In this document: piece after piece, positions 1 through 12,971 of the stretch | Layout of the letters: the number at the start of each line of letters is the position of its first letter | Numbering within the stretch: the stretch's first letter is position 1 | Source of the DNA: Cloeon dipterum | Lineage: Eukaryota > Arthropoda > Insecta > Ephemeroptera > Baetidae | Assembly (NCBI RefSeq): GCF_949628265.1 | Contig: NC_088787.1 | Coordinates: 20,636,501-20,700,500 of the forward strand | Length of the DNA stretch: 64,000 nucleotides | Direction of reading: 5' to 3' | The notes under the pieces: generated by a model | The model's database searches: none | Told to the model about the DNA's origin: nothing | The model's input: the letters and a program-made list of their open reading frames with translations, nothing else | Position numbers and translations under genes: made by a program

Positions 1-1988
1 TTCAAAGTGAAGCCGAATTCAAATTTCATGTAGACTAGATGACCGATTACGAATGATTTTTTTAAAGATGTGCGAACATGTAACGAGTAATTGAAATCAC
101 TCGTTTAATCAAAACAAATTGCAAAAATATGACTTTGTTGGAGTAGAAAATTTTCCATTTGCTTGCACGACCAAGAAGTGAAATTTAAAAATTGTGTTGG
201 GAAATTGATAACAGAAATAATTGGAGCACATCAGCCTCATTTTACAACTTACAAATCTCACTTCCTGGCCGTCCTCACAAATGGAAAAAAGCACTTTCTG
301 CATACTGTAATTTGTTATTAAAATATTTTTTAAATCAAAACTTCACATACTGTGAATAATATTTATTTGCATTGTCAGCATAATTAATTATTTAAATAAA
401 TTATTTTGTCCGTTCTGGCCATGACAATTTTACTAACGTTAATTGTCAGGTTCGTTAAGCATTTTCAAAGAACGAATCAGATCTTGATAAAATAAAAATT
501 TAATTTTTGTAAATTTCCCAATAACATGATGAGTAAAATAAGTCCTTGTAAGTTACAGAGGGTATTTTTATTCAATTTTAATGACTATCGCAGTATGCAC
601 ATTTAAAAAAATGTCTGGTTTTTAAAATATTCAGGGTTTAAATAACTCTTCTTTACATAATTAATATTCAATTTAGCTACAGATCATTGAAAGCGAAAGG
701 AGCATGCAGTTGCCGGGATTGAAAGTTCATAGCATGGAGAGCTAAGTAAGTAATTTTGCGGCTTGGGTGAGTAATCAATTATCGACAACGCATTAGGGGC
801 CGAGGAAGCAGCGGCTGCGGCGGACTGCCGGCCGGAGAGGGAGATGCATCTTAAGGGGGTGATACACACGCTGCGAGTGGCCACACCGATATTAAACAGG
901 ATGTGAAACCCATCCTGGCCGACTAATGAAATATTAATCCACGGACGGGGCCCATTGTGCGCCCGGCTGCAGCTGTTTACCAAACATAAAAGAGGATGCA
1001 CGAAATTGCAGTGCTGGGGCGGACAGCGCGAGTGCGTTTAGAGGAAAAATTTATTTGATTTTGCGTCCGATAATTGCAGCTAGAGGAAATTCAAATTTTA
1101 CCTGCCTAGTGCGTCACTGAACGCTATTGTTTTGCGTTATTATTTTGTCCAACGGGCGGTGTTGTAATTAAAAAACGCGAAGGCAATATCAAATTGGTTT
1201 TCACTCAACCGAAAAGCGAAATAAAAGCCTGCTCTTGCATTTAATCCCCTCTTTATGAATAACAATCCAGCTGCCTCCGTATTTTTGGGGAAAATATACA
1301 AACACACGCTCGGCTGCTCATTTTATCGCCGGGGGTGAATTGTCATTTAGGGGATAAATGACAAAATGTTCGATTCGAGGTGGAAAAAAATAAACAGCAA
1401 TAATACAATCTTCGTCTTCTTCTAAGAAATACATTTTTCTCAATTTCCAGCAATTGCAAGCCATAACTTTAGTGCGGCGGTGGAGGAAAGTGTTCAGCCA
1501 AGAGTGTCGCTGGACAATAAATAATAAACAGCCGTGAAACGGGCATATAAAGCCTTAGGATGCGATTTATCGCCGATCGTACATCACATTTTGGCTTCGC
1601 AGCTGCCGCGCTGGCTGCGGTTTGTGCGACACTGCTTGAGCACACACACTTTATTTGGCCAGCAGACCAACCGAGTCTTTTCTTTCCTGTCTCCTGTACC
1701 CGACGCACGTGGACACTCGCCGCAAAACAGCAGCCACTCCAGACCGTAAAAGCAGCTTGAGGATGATATTTCTTCCCGCCGCAAAAATGATCATTAACCG
1801 GAAAGTACCACATGACTTCCTTTTCCTTGGTCAGAAATTCATTTAAGCCATATTTAGTGCCAAATAATGGCCTCTAAAATAGTATCATATTTTAAAAATT
1901 AAAAAACGACTTGGTTGAAAATTTTCTAATGCTCAAATGTAAAGCAACAGCTTCCTGCACTGCCAGAACGGGTACAGATCGGCAAGAC
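1..1988. other. Intergenic DNA, no gene seen
   Basis: AT-rich sequence with a GC-richer patch around 690-1020 and 1470-1760. Overlapping short open frames on both strands at 1470-1850 have no recognisable domain and no consistent splice structure, so I read them as chance. No RNA gene or repeat was recognised here. Confidence 0.5.
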
Positions 1989-1990
1989 TA

Positions 1991-4183
1991 CCCGCATAAA
2001 AAAATATAACCCAGGAATATCCGGAATAATCTTAGATTAATCAAAATTTACCAGAAAAAATTAATCCAAAAAATTGATCCAGGATTAATCCTGTATTAAT
2101 TGAGATTAACCTAAGAATGTTTAAGATCAATCTAGAGATTAATCTAAAAAATATATCCTTAGATTATTCTTTAGATCATTCTGAGATTAATCCAAAAAAA
2201 TAATTTTTGGAATTTTCTTAGAATGAATCCAGATTAATCTTAAAATGTTTTAAAGTCAATCTAGAGATTAATTTACAAGAATATCCCTAAAATAATCCCA
2301 AAGGGGAAATTTGAATATAGTTAATAGAATATCCCCAGATTATTCTATGGATCATTCTGAGATTAATTCTAAATATTTTTTTAATATTCCTAGAATATTC
2401 TTTAAAAACCCGAAAAGAGAAGAACTTATATTTTTCTTACAATTAAAAACACAAAAATAAGTACGAAACATAATTTAATCAAGAAAATGAACTGCCATAT
2501 TGTTAAATATTTTGAAATCGTTATCACAAAAAATATTTTTTCTCGCAAATATTTTTTTAATTAATGCGATGGATTCAATTTTTATATTAAAACCTAACAA
2601 ATTTTTCATTATCTTAACAAAAAATTATGATGCCTTTATTTTTCAAAGAATCTGCCCAGATTAAAAAGGGTAAAAATCATAAATGCGATTGAATAAATTA
2701 ATTTCTTAACACAAAGAGTCTTAATTAATGCTACCGACAACCGGGCAAATTTGAAAGAAAGGTCAGAAGGACAAAAAGGGTTAAAAGGGCGATTTTAGTG
2801 TGCGCGTGGTTGCGGCGGCTGCACATGCATGCACGCACTTGCATGGAATGCCTGCTGCCTGCCTCTGTTGTGGAGCGGGGGAGGGGCGACGGGCGGTGGC
2901 AGCAGGACTAGCGAGCAGCAGCAGCAAGAGACTTACAAAATCCTGCTTCGCTCTCTTTGTCTAACGCGTCAACGGTCAACCGCCGTTCAAATCAAAGTTA
3001 TTAACGGACGCAGGACGCCGGACGCCGCCAGTATGGGACAACACGGACGTCCCGCGGACTCGGACGGATGGCCTGGATCTTGCGGTTAACAGGGTAAGTC
3101 CCATTTTATAGATTAGCGTCCAAAGAAATTAGAATAGATCGCGCAACTTTGACATCCAACGGTTTTATGGTAAAATTACACTTTTCGCCGCTACTTATGC
3201 AGTTTTCGCCACCAATATTTTGATATATGGGATTCTCGCCAGTCCTTAAGTTATTAATTAGAACCCCATAAATAAGTTTGGGTGGCGGAAACTGTAAATC
3301 GGTGAGGAAAAATGTAATTTTTCCATGTAAATCACCGGTGACATTTTTTCTTTTACGCTTACGAGAATTTAGAATGGCATGCTTTATTACACATTCTGAT
3401 TCAATTGGCTTTGCAAGGAAAATGGAAAAATATTATGCATGCACTTTTAATACTTGAACCTTCCATTTTCCAAGCAAAACTAATTGAAATAAGCTTTTAT
3501 TTATATTTTTCTATGAGTCGCTTCCCCTTTTTTTTAGCTTCAAGCCATCCGCAGATATTTTGCACGACTGAAAAAGATGTAACCGTTAAAGTTCTGCAGT
3601 TTGGGCTTCAAGATCGGCGATGCTGGCATCGTATAATAAAAAATTTTGTAGCTGTAATATGTGATATGGTTAAAAACTAATAAAGTTTGCATATTTTTTA
3701 CATTTAATGAAGTTTGTAATTTTTTAAATAATTCCAGATGAATCGCAATAATAAACGATTTTGGTATATTCTAGGAACAATCCGAGGTTAATATTAAGAA
3801 CATATTAGAAATAATTTTTGTCGCACTTTATGTTGATCTTAAAATGATATTAGAATAACCAAAGAATGTTCCAAGATTAACCGAAAAGAATAATCCTATG
3901 TAAAGATTTGATACGCTAAATATTAATCTTAGATCAATCCCAAGATTAATCCATAAGTATATTCTGAGAATGTTCTAAGATCATTCTTTAAAGCTTTTTG
4001 AAACAAAGCCCGGCAGAATAATCCTGGAACATTCTAAGGTTATTCTCTTAAATTAATCTACAGATTAATCCAGTATCACGAAAAACCGTATCATAAGTTC
4101 ATATATAATTAATTTTTTAGATTAATCCTGGGCGAAGTCGGTTTATTCTTAGAACATTCTCAGGCGATATTTTTTTATGCGGG
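1991..4183. mobile_element. Inverted-repeat (foldback/MITE-like) element with 17-bp TIRs
   Basis: The left end (1991-2007) reads CCCGCATAAAAAAATAT and the right end (4167-4183) is its exact reverse complement. Both are bordered by TA (1989-1990 and 4184-4185), which would fit a TA target duplication. Next to each TIR lies an arm (about 2020-2400 and 3720-4160) crowded with variants of AGATTAATC and GAATATTC that are near-palindromic and occur in both orientations. The middle part (about 2410-3720) is unrelated and includes a GC-rich patch at 2790-3090. No transposase is visible, so the element would be non-autonomous. It could instead be two oppositely oriented insertions of one small element on either side of host DNA. 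Confidence 0.6.
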
Positions 4184-4185
4184 TA

Positions 4186-5651
4186 ATTGTAAGTCTGACA
4201 AAAAAAATGAATTTTTAATAAGAAAAATAGCTTAGGTTTTAAAAAGATGCTTATAGATTGCATCTTTGAAGGAGATTTTACCTGCGGTCTTATATTATCA
4301 ATCTTGCATCTATATCGGCTTTGCCAATTGATTTTATAAAATATTTTTTAATTAAATATTTTTCTAAGCTTCCTAGTGTTAAGCTCTGCTATTTAATGCT
4401 TTGAAACGGGCACACAATGCCATTCAAAATAGAACAGAAATGCATCAAATATAAAATTATATTTTGATTCAAACTAAGATGATTTGATTTGTTTTCAATT
4501 AACTGGTAGAGAAAATCTTTGCGGAAGAGACGAGGAAAATTATATTATGTTAATGTTACGATGTATTCAGTAACACTGTTGATAAGGTTTACTGATTGAT
4601 ATTCACTCCATTTCCTAATGATATTTTTTTAATTCGTTGCTTCTTTGATGTGGAGATGTGTGGGAGAAAAGTTACCTTGCTGATCCGCAATAAAATCAAT
4701 TTTTAATCGAAAATGTTCTAATAGGTTTCAGCGTGTAATACTGATAAAAATATTTCTCTCAACTGCCAACAGAAAATTTCATTATGTTGTATACAAAATG
4801 GACCATTTCCGTCAGAAACAACACATTGATGGAGAAAAATCGAAATCAAAGAATTATAAAACACATTATTTATCGAAGGAAAATGGATTTAAAATTAATT
4901 AGGTTTTTGTGATCTTTTTCTCAATGTTTCTCTCTAGGAAATACGTGTCTGAACCCTTCATTTGCAATTCCATCTGCCAAAGCAGCTCTGCTCGAAGCGG
5001 CATAATTACTTTCCATGTGCGGTGATTTGAATGTAAAAGGTGGTGACGGATATTCTGTTTGGCTCTGTGCATGCGTCAAGCCAGTGATAATTCACTGGAC
5101 GCCCGACGACGACGGCGGCGGCGGCTTTCCCAGAAAGGATTTAAAATAAGGACCCTTGTGCTCATGCGGCGCCTGCAGGGGGTCGCCTTTGAAGGTGTCA
5201 GCCCGAATTAAGCGATCTGACGCGCGCACTCGCTAACAAAGGGGCCGATAGTTGTATTATTCACACTCGAAACTACCCTCGAAGAAAATCGTTCTGTCAT
5301 TTGTCCCGTATCTAAAGCATATGGGAAGGAATTTACCGGACTTCATATTATAATGGCATAGTCATAATAGTTCTCATTTGTTCTTTATATAGACTGGCAA
5401 TCCATGTCGATTCTTTCCAAACATTTTCTAATATTTAAAACTCTTTGTTATAAAAAATTTAATGATATTAGGCAATATAATATAAGAGGTTGGCAAATTT
5501 GCCAACTTTCCCTCGTCATGTTTTTCTTTTTTTTAAACCTACTTTTATTAAAAAATTTTCAGTATAAAACAGCTGATAAATGCAATTACCTTGCGCATTC
5601 GATAAATTTTAAAATTTTGTTAAGCAAATTAAGTCTCGTTACTTCATTTTT
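4186..5651. other. Intergenic DNA, no gene seen
   Basis: AT-rich sequence with a short GC-rich stretch near 5090-5240. I see no coding exon, RNA gene or recognisable repeat here. Confidence 0.45.
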
Positions 5652-5935
5652 TTAATTTTTTTTGCTCTTTTTATCCCTGTCCGAAGACCGGAGGACCGGG
5701 AAGGGCACGCACTGCACTAGCACGAATGCTGAAACCCGGGTCCCAATAACACCGCGAACGGATAACATGGGCGCACCAGGCCGCACAGGGACCCAGCCCA
5801 CTCAAGGGCCACGCACCGAGGACTGCATTGAAACGCTAGACATTCGTCCCGTGAAGCCAAATCACGCATGCTGGAAAGGTGCAAACCAGCAAGTAGCGAG
5901 TCGGCGCCGGTGCGCCTCCCAGCCCGCTTTATTTT
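5652..5935 (-). mobile_element. SINE copy 1, head truncated or different
   Basis: This is a GC-rich block in AT-rich DNA, homologous over about 240 bp to the SINE at 51042-51362. Shared blocks in order (plus strand) are GAAGACCGG, CACGAAT, ACCGCGAA, ACATGGGC, GGGCCAC, CACCGAGGACT, AACGCTAGACATTC and the 33-bp core at 5870-5902. Read on the minus strand, the 3' end is A-rich (the T-rich run at 5640-5665), as expected of a retroposed SINE. The 5S-like head of copy 2 is absent beyond about 5935, consistent with 5' truncation or a different head. An open frame across the block is incidental. Confidence 0.7.
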
Positions 5936-7721
5936 CCCCTAAAAACAGTTTTATTAATCACCAAAGGCAGACTTGTAAAATTTGAAATTGTTAATTAATA
6001 ACTCAAAATATTACGGAAAATACATTAACAACATAGTTTTTACACTAACAAAACTGACTCTTAAGCGATCTGTCCTGTTTCTCTCTCGGAAAGATAAAAG
6101 CGTGCTATATAGTGTATCAATTACATCATATATGTGACAGAGAGGACTAACAGAAAAAGCTGTGTGTCGAGGTGTCATTTATTTTTGCCGCATAGTGTGC
6201 GAAATGTCTTTGTTCTTGGGCGTCACTTTTTCGCCCGAAATGAGCGGATCGTTGGACGGGTGCCGCGGGTGATGGCGGGGGCGACGAGAGGAGAGCAACA
6301 TGATTCCAGCACGCTGCACAGGTGGTGTCGTGTGACTCACCGCGCCGTCGGATTCGCGGCTTGGATTACCTGCCTACCTACCTACATAGCGAGCTAGCTG
6401 ACTCTCATTTCGCCCAAGCGGCGCGTAATCACCCTCCATGCGTGCACCAAGCAAATAAATATACAGCCGTGTGAGTTTGTGTTGAAAGCCTCAAGTGCGT
6501 TCTCGGTTCTCGATATGCGCGAGTGAAACTCGACGTTACACTCGACAAATCGCTTTTACGCACAATGACAATAGCGTCAAATGCATGAGTAAATCGAATT
6601 TTAAGACTCTTTGATGTTGCCTTGAATTGTTTATCCAATTCAAAGGAGAGATAATTATTTTTCCAACTCTGCAATGCGGCAATTTAATGCTTTAAGGTGG
6701 ATAATTTCTGCAAATTTCTGAAAAGTAATTCTTAATATTTCTCTGAAGAGTGGAAAAGGAGGGTAAATTTTTCCATGTTGCCGTTCAAATGTCTAAGGAA
6801 ATCAGCTCCTAATTGTAAGTTTGCATGCTTCAACCGGTATGAATCTCTGTATTAAACATTTTTATTAATTTCACGTGCAGGAAATTTAGCTCATAATTTG
6901 CATACCATTGAAGAGATTGAGATGAAAGAAATCAAAATCAAGCATAAACAATATTGACAAAAACCGTTTGATTTTTTCAAGTTTCAACGTCAAAATTTTC
7001 ATTTCTACTAAGAATGCCAAAACTTTTGTCCATTAATTAATTATCGTCTTGTTAAATTGGATCTACTTCTACAAATCAAAATTAAACTTTAGTTCTTAAT
7101 CAATTTTGTATAACATTTTTCTAACTTCCATTAATTCCCCCTTAGCAGAAACGTACAATAATATGAGACTCCTTGTTAGCCGGCCTTTTATTTTAATTAG
7201 AGGAAATTTTCCATGCCATTTCACAAGCCAAAATCCTGCCTGGTTGAAACGCGTCCAGCTTAAGTGACAGTTTACACTTTAAAAAGTAAGTCTAGACCCG
7301 TGTGACGGTGCCTTTGAAGCGACTCCGTGTCAACTACCCTTTACTGGTGCGCGTAATTTGACGGCGGCCGAGCGGTGTCGCTCTCCGCGGAGCCCCGTCA
7401 TCGTGCGTCCGACAAACACACACGTTCTCTCTTAAATATAAATTTCTCCTCCTCCTCCGCTCTCGCATCTCATCACATGGGGGCAGCAGGCAAATAGAAA
7501 TAGTGTAGTTAGCGGCGGCCGATGCACGCGGCCGTGGCAGTCGAGCGCGATCCATTGTTGCGGCGAGTGCGTGCAGGCCGACCGGGCCGAGGTGTGTGCT
7601 GCTTTTTGTTGTTCTTGGGTGCCCGGCACCCCCGAGCCGGAAAAACTGCTCCACCGGTGCATGAGTCACACGTCAACTTCTTACTCCGCACGCGATCTGA
7701 GGATTTGGTTTTTTTCTCCAG
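5936..7721. other. Upstream region of the dpr-like gene
   Basis: From 5936 to about 7300 the sequence is ordinary AT-rich intergenic DNA with no gene seen. From about 7330 it becomes GC- and CpG-rich up to the first coding exon, a likely promoter and 5' UTR region. A strong splice-acceptor-like tract (T-rich run ending CTCCAG at 7721) suggests an upstream untranslated exon; its position was not resolved. Confidence 0.4.
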
Positions 7722-7768
7722 TCACTCACTGTCCGGCCTCAGTCAGAGAAGGACCTGCTGCGTCCGAG

Positions 7769-7841
7769 ATGGCCTGTCCGAGGCTGTCCGCCCTAGCCGT
7801 CCTGCTTGCCTGCGTTCTGCACCTGCGCCCTGCCTCTTCTG
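7769..7841 (+). CDS. dpr: dpr-like gene, coding exon 1 (signal peptide)
   Basis: The exon encodes MACPRLSALAVLLACVLHL and a few more residues, with a hydrophobic core typical of a signal peptide. It ends in phase 1 at a strong donor (GTAAGT at 7842). It is the only exon candidate upstream with the right phase, a signal sequence and a CpG-rich setting, and it joins exon 2 in frame. A likely acceptor at 7721 suggests that the exon itself starts at 7722. The 33.8-kb distance to exon 2 makes this assignment slightly less certain than the other exons. Confidence 0.75.
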
Positions 7842-10800
7842 GTAAGTGTACTCTTTAGTGCATGCGATGTATATTTTTTTTTTAAAATAAGAAAATATTT
7901 TTTTAATTTCGCTAGTTTTAATAAATTTCAACTGACTTTCATGAAAATAACGAGCAAAATTATTTTCAAAAATAAAATATATCTGTAAACATCTGTTATC
8001 AAGGCTAGTCTATCGATTGATGAAATCAATTTTTTTCTTCTGTGTGTCATTCATTAAATAAAGGTATTACAGTAATAATTGATGTCATAATTTCAAACTG
8101 TAACATAAATTCGATAAGCCAGAATTAACCGAATTAAAGTAAAATGTTTTAGAAAGGGTTTTAACAGGGAAAGTGAAAATTAATAGGAAACAAATAATAC
8201 GAAATATAAATTTACAGTTTCAATACTACCTTTCAATTTTTGCTGTTTAATTTAAATAATATATGAAATTAATTAAACAAACAAAATCATTACAAACGAT
8301 TCACATTATTAATTAAGTGACAAATTGAACATTCGATTTCCGCAGGATTCAAATTTTTACTTTAGGAGCAACAATATGGTGAGGGAAAGCGGATCAATAA
8401 TGCAAAACTCCAGAAATCCTTGTTTTGACAATGCATGAAAGAAACTTTAATAATTATTTCAATCCAGAACCAGGAAAACATGCCTGACAGTAAATATATT
8501 CTTGTTGTGTGCCGTGGAAAATTGTAACATTAATTTATTGCATACATATTTGAATGCCAAACATAATTTTTGTTTTAAATATTATAAAATGGAATAAAAT
8601 TGTTGTAATCTTTGCTTTTATAGACTTTAATAAATTAAAATCATACATTCAGGCCAGACTTACACTATAGTGGAATTCGTTCCACAATTATATGACATGA
8701 CTTATATCTAAAAACTCGTTGTATTTTGGCGAAATTTCTTTTACATTTTTAACCTTGGCTTTGAAAATGCTCTCAGTTCGTTTCGGGTATTTTTTTAGCT
8801 TATAAAAAATCTTTAAATAACATTAGAATTAAAATAAAGAAAACAGCTTCCAAATTTTACAGCCGCTTATCAATATCAGCACAAAATATTTGTGGTACTA
8901 TAGTTTTAGTGTTGGCACCACTATTAAACGCTGTTTCAATGAGTCTAATTCGAAATTTACATCAGTGTCGCAGACAAAACAGAGCAAATCAAGTCTGCGA
9001 GGTGAATAACAAACAAATTTTCAAATTAAACATATACGACACGGCCTCATTACCCAGCTCATAATACATTTTAGTCGTGCGCAATTATTCTAATTGTGTG
9101 CAAGCGTCTGTTGCGGCCATTACCAATTAAACATTTCGCCGAAGTAGTTGAGAAAGCGGCGTTGCTGCTTTTCTACATATAATAATAACAACAACACCAA
9201 AAATCAGTGCCCGCGTTGGCTTGAACTGCGGCCAAATCTCGAACGAGAGCGAGAGAGAGAGCGGCTTTGTCGGGATGAAAAATTGTTTTAATACGGCTGC
9301 ACTGCAGGATTTGCGCCGAAATTCGCGTATTAAGCACGCCGCACGCGTATTTAAAAGTATAGTGCTCGCAACAGTGGCTCGACAGCACAAAAAAGTTTAT
9401 AGGACACACCAGCATTTTGCCGGCTTCACTTTTACAAACGCCAGCGCATATATGCTTTACACAGTGGGCTTACACGGAAAAAAATCAAAGGAATTTTTCA
9501 CAAAACCCGAGGGGTTAACAAACACCATAAGCTTTGATATTTATTTTTTTCATTGAAAAACTGAAGGTGAAACAGCCTCTAATTGAGGACATTTTCCTGC
9601 CTGTATTTTCCAAGGGTCTAACGAGGCTGATAAGATCAGTGATTCACAAATTCGGTTCATCAGGGATAGCCAAGGCTATAAATTAGAGACACGATATAAA
9701 AAGTGAAAGAAGAAAAATGTGGGCGGTGATCCACATTAAAACACGTAGAGTGGAAGTAAAAAATGAACGCGTGTGGAGAAAAGGTGTCGTCCATAATTCA
9801 GAAACAAAACGAATAATAATGGGCTGCCGCTTGGTGAATCACACACCACAGCAGCAGCAGCAGGCTATTATAATACTTTTCAGGGGGTAATAACGCAGAT
9901 GAAATAAATTACCTGGAAAGCACAGGTAGGAGAACAAATGGCGAGTGAAGACCTTATCACGGGGTAAGGCCCCTTTTATGTCCGTGTAATTTTTTCCTCT
10001 CGTGAAACGCGTGCACCGAAAGGGGTGGCAGCAGCATCAATCTTTAATCAACGAGATTGCCCGCGGCGCCGCCATCCACATTTTTGTGGTTCGCCCAAGC
10101 AGCTCTATAACCGATTAGTTTTAATATCTGACCTGCCATCTGCGTTAATTTTATTACTTGCTTTGATTATTTATTTTCCTGGAACCCTTTTAAGCAGTCA
10201 TTGTTGATTTAAAACTTATAATATCTCCAAGCCACACAGAAAATAGCTGCAAATCTCTTCAGAAGGTATTTCAAAATGCAAATTTAAAATAATGAGACGA
10301 CTACAAATATTGTATAAATTTTTCGCAGACTCCATGTTAGAACATTTTTAATTGATTCGTTTAAATTTACCTTTTTATACGGCTTCTCCCAGTCACATTA
10401 TTTTAGGGTCATTAGCGAAATTTCAAACAAAAGCACGAATCCGCGGAATCTGGCACAAGATCTAAGAGAAGCTTGCAAAACAGTTTGATTGCCAAAAGCC
10501 CGTGAAAATAATACGCCTCCCTGTTCCACCTTTCGACCGGCTGCGTCCTTAATAAAAATTCCGCCCAAGGTGAGTCACAAATATCGGCAGAGCGCACTGA
10601 GAGAGTGTGTGTTTGTGTGTCGTCATTTGCAGCAGGACCGAAAACACTCGAGGACGAGAGAGCGGGCTGCTCGAGAGTGTTTATTAACCACCTCAATAAT
10701 GCTTACGTCGTTTTCTCCCCGCTCGCTCGGTCTCTCGGGCCGACCCAGTGCTTGATAAATCTTTACTCGACGGTGGAAAATGTAAATTTAGCTAGCTCGT

Positions 10801-12891
10801 TGCGAGACGGCAGTTTTTCGGAGCGAGTGCGTCACCCACGCTGCCGCCGACCAGACCACTAATAAGAAACAACCCTCAAAGCGGCAGGTTCACTCGACCG
10901 GTAATGCCTCTGCCTACCGTACCGTGAGCGCAGAGCAAAGTAGCTGAAAGCCGACAATTCCGCCTCCGCGGCGACATGAAAAGTTGCAAGTTGAAAATAA
11001 AACACAGTACGCAGTTAATAGTCAAAGGTGCAAAATTAGCAGTCAGGAAAGAGAGAAGTTTGGTTGAATGAGTTCAAAGTGCTGCTTGAGGATTTTTACC
11101 AAGTTTGAAACAATCATGAAGGCAATGAATGCTAATTAATTTAATTTATCCCAGCCAATAGCGCGCTAGAAATGTTTTCCCTTGTTAAATTTTCATATAA
11201 ATGCTTGATTCTTCCAGCTCGTGTACTTCTAAAAATTTTGCATTATTGGCATTATTAAAATTACACCCAATAAAATGGCTGTGAAATTAAGGTTGTCGAC
11301 TTTGAACAAAAAAGTGCAATTTGAATTGCATCTACAATCGTTAAAAACCATCAGATACCGTCTTAATCATCCATTCTCAACAAAGGTTTGGGACATATAT
11401 TGCTGTAATTGGATCCATTATATTTATGCTCAAGAGGTTAGCATTGTAGTTGAGATTATCAACCTTAAAAATATTTTCTGTCATTGTTACTCAGAAATAA
11501 TAATTTGATTTTATTGAGAATATACAGTCATATATTTCATTCATTGATACACGCGAATACAGTTATGAAAGTTTTCTCAAAAACCGAGATGTATCATTAT
11601 CATTAATATCCCTGATATTTTCCTTTAATTTCTCATTTAGAAATAACAAGTTCAACCTTTTCTGCCCTTCATACAAGTTAAAAAGTGTGTAAAATATTTA
11701 AAAGATTCAAAAATAAAGATGGGACGTGTTCAGAAAATTTCACTGATTTGCCAAATAGGCCAAATAACAAAAATATTCATATTTTTAAAATAATTTTGGT
11801 AATTCTTGTTGCATTTTGTTACTTTCCCTTGCATCTCCATACAAAATAATATATTTCAATTTTTAAATATATTATCACCTCTGTTTCACAGTAATTTCTT
11901 AAAACAAACCCACGATAGTACAGTTCTTCTGTAAAATATGTGTAAAGTAAATGCCATAAAGAATCAAATCACGAAATGTAAATGTCTACCTGAAACCCCG
12001 TCAAATATGTGAATCCCTTATGAAAATTTAGAAACGGTCAAACACAGTCAACGAGCTTGATTGGTTGATTATTTGTCCAAAGCAGAAATCTGTCAAAAAC
12101 ACTGCAGTTAAACATGCTGGATGATGAAGCCCTGGCTGAGTGATCTAAAAATTCAATCAAACGCGTCCGATAATATTTATTAAATGACCGAAAGATAAAC
12201 CGCGCAAACAAACATTGGCCTGAATAAACTTTGCGTCCGCGTTTGTTTCAAGAGGCTGGCCAAACCTAGTGCTGCCCAAACAAGAGAGACAAGAATTTCT
12301 CCCTGCCGCAGCCAGCTCACTTAATAAAATAATTTATCACCACCGAGAGCGCGTCTGCTGCGCCTCCCTCCCTGCTATCTGCCGCCCGCTGCCCGGGTGG
12401 AATTTGAATAAATTTCTCGTCATATAATGAAAGGATGCGTTGTGTTTTGTCGACTCCATAAATCTCGCACACCCGAATAAAACTGACCAATTTAATTCAC
12501 GTTCAGATTGGTCTGGCGATGTGGCGATGATAAAAAGTTATAAGCATTAAAAGCGACCAGGCTGTACGCGGTGACTCGGTGAAAAATATTTCAGCTGAAC
12601 TGGTAGTACGAGCAGATCAGACGCCGCGTGGCGGAAATTTAATGAGCAAAAACGTGAAATTCATCGACACGCGTTGAAAATTAATCACGCCATTTTTACT
12701 AGCTTTTAACAGTGTTAATTAATACCAAATTGTACGCACATCGCGCACATCGGGGGGTCTAAGTACCTTGATGGCTTCCCAAAGTTTGAACTGAGCATTT
12801 CCTAGAAGCTGTTAAGTTTTCCGATCCATCGATGTTTAGATCATACGGATCGAACCATTACATATCCCGTCAGGCATTGTTAAAATAGCTT

Positions 12892-12971
<80 letters not shown>

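Noticed and set aside
5662..5985. 107-codon frame
   Set aside because: It crosses the GC-rich SINE copy and is not a gene.
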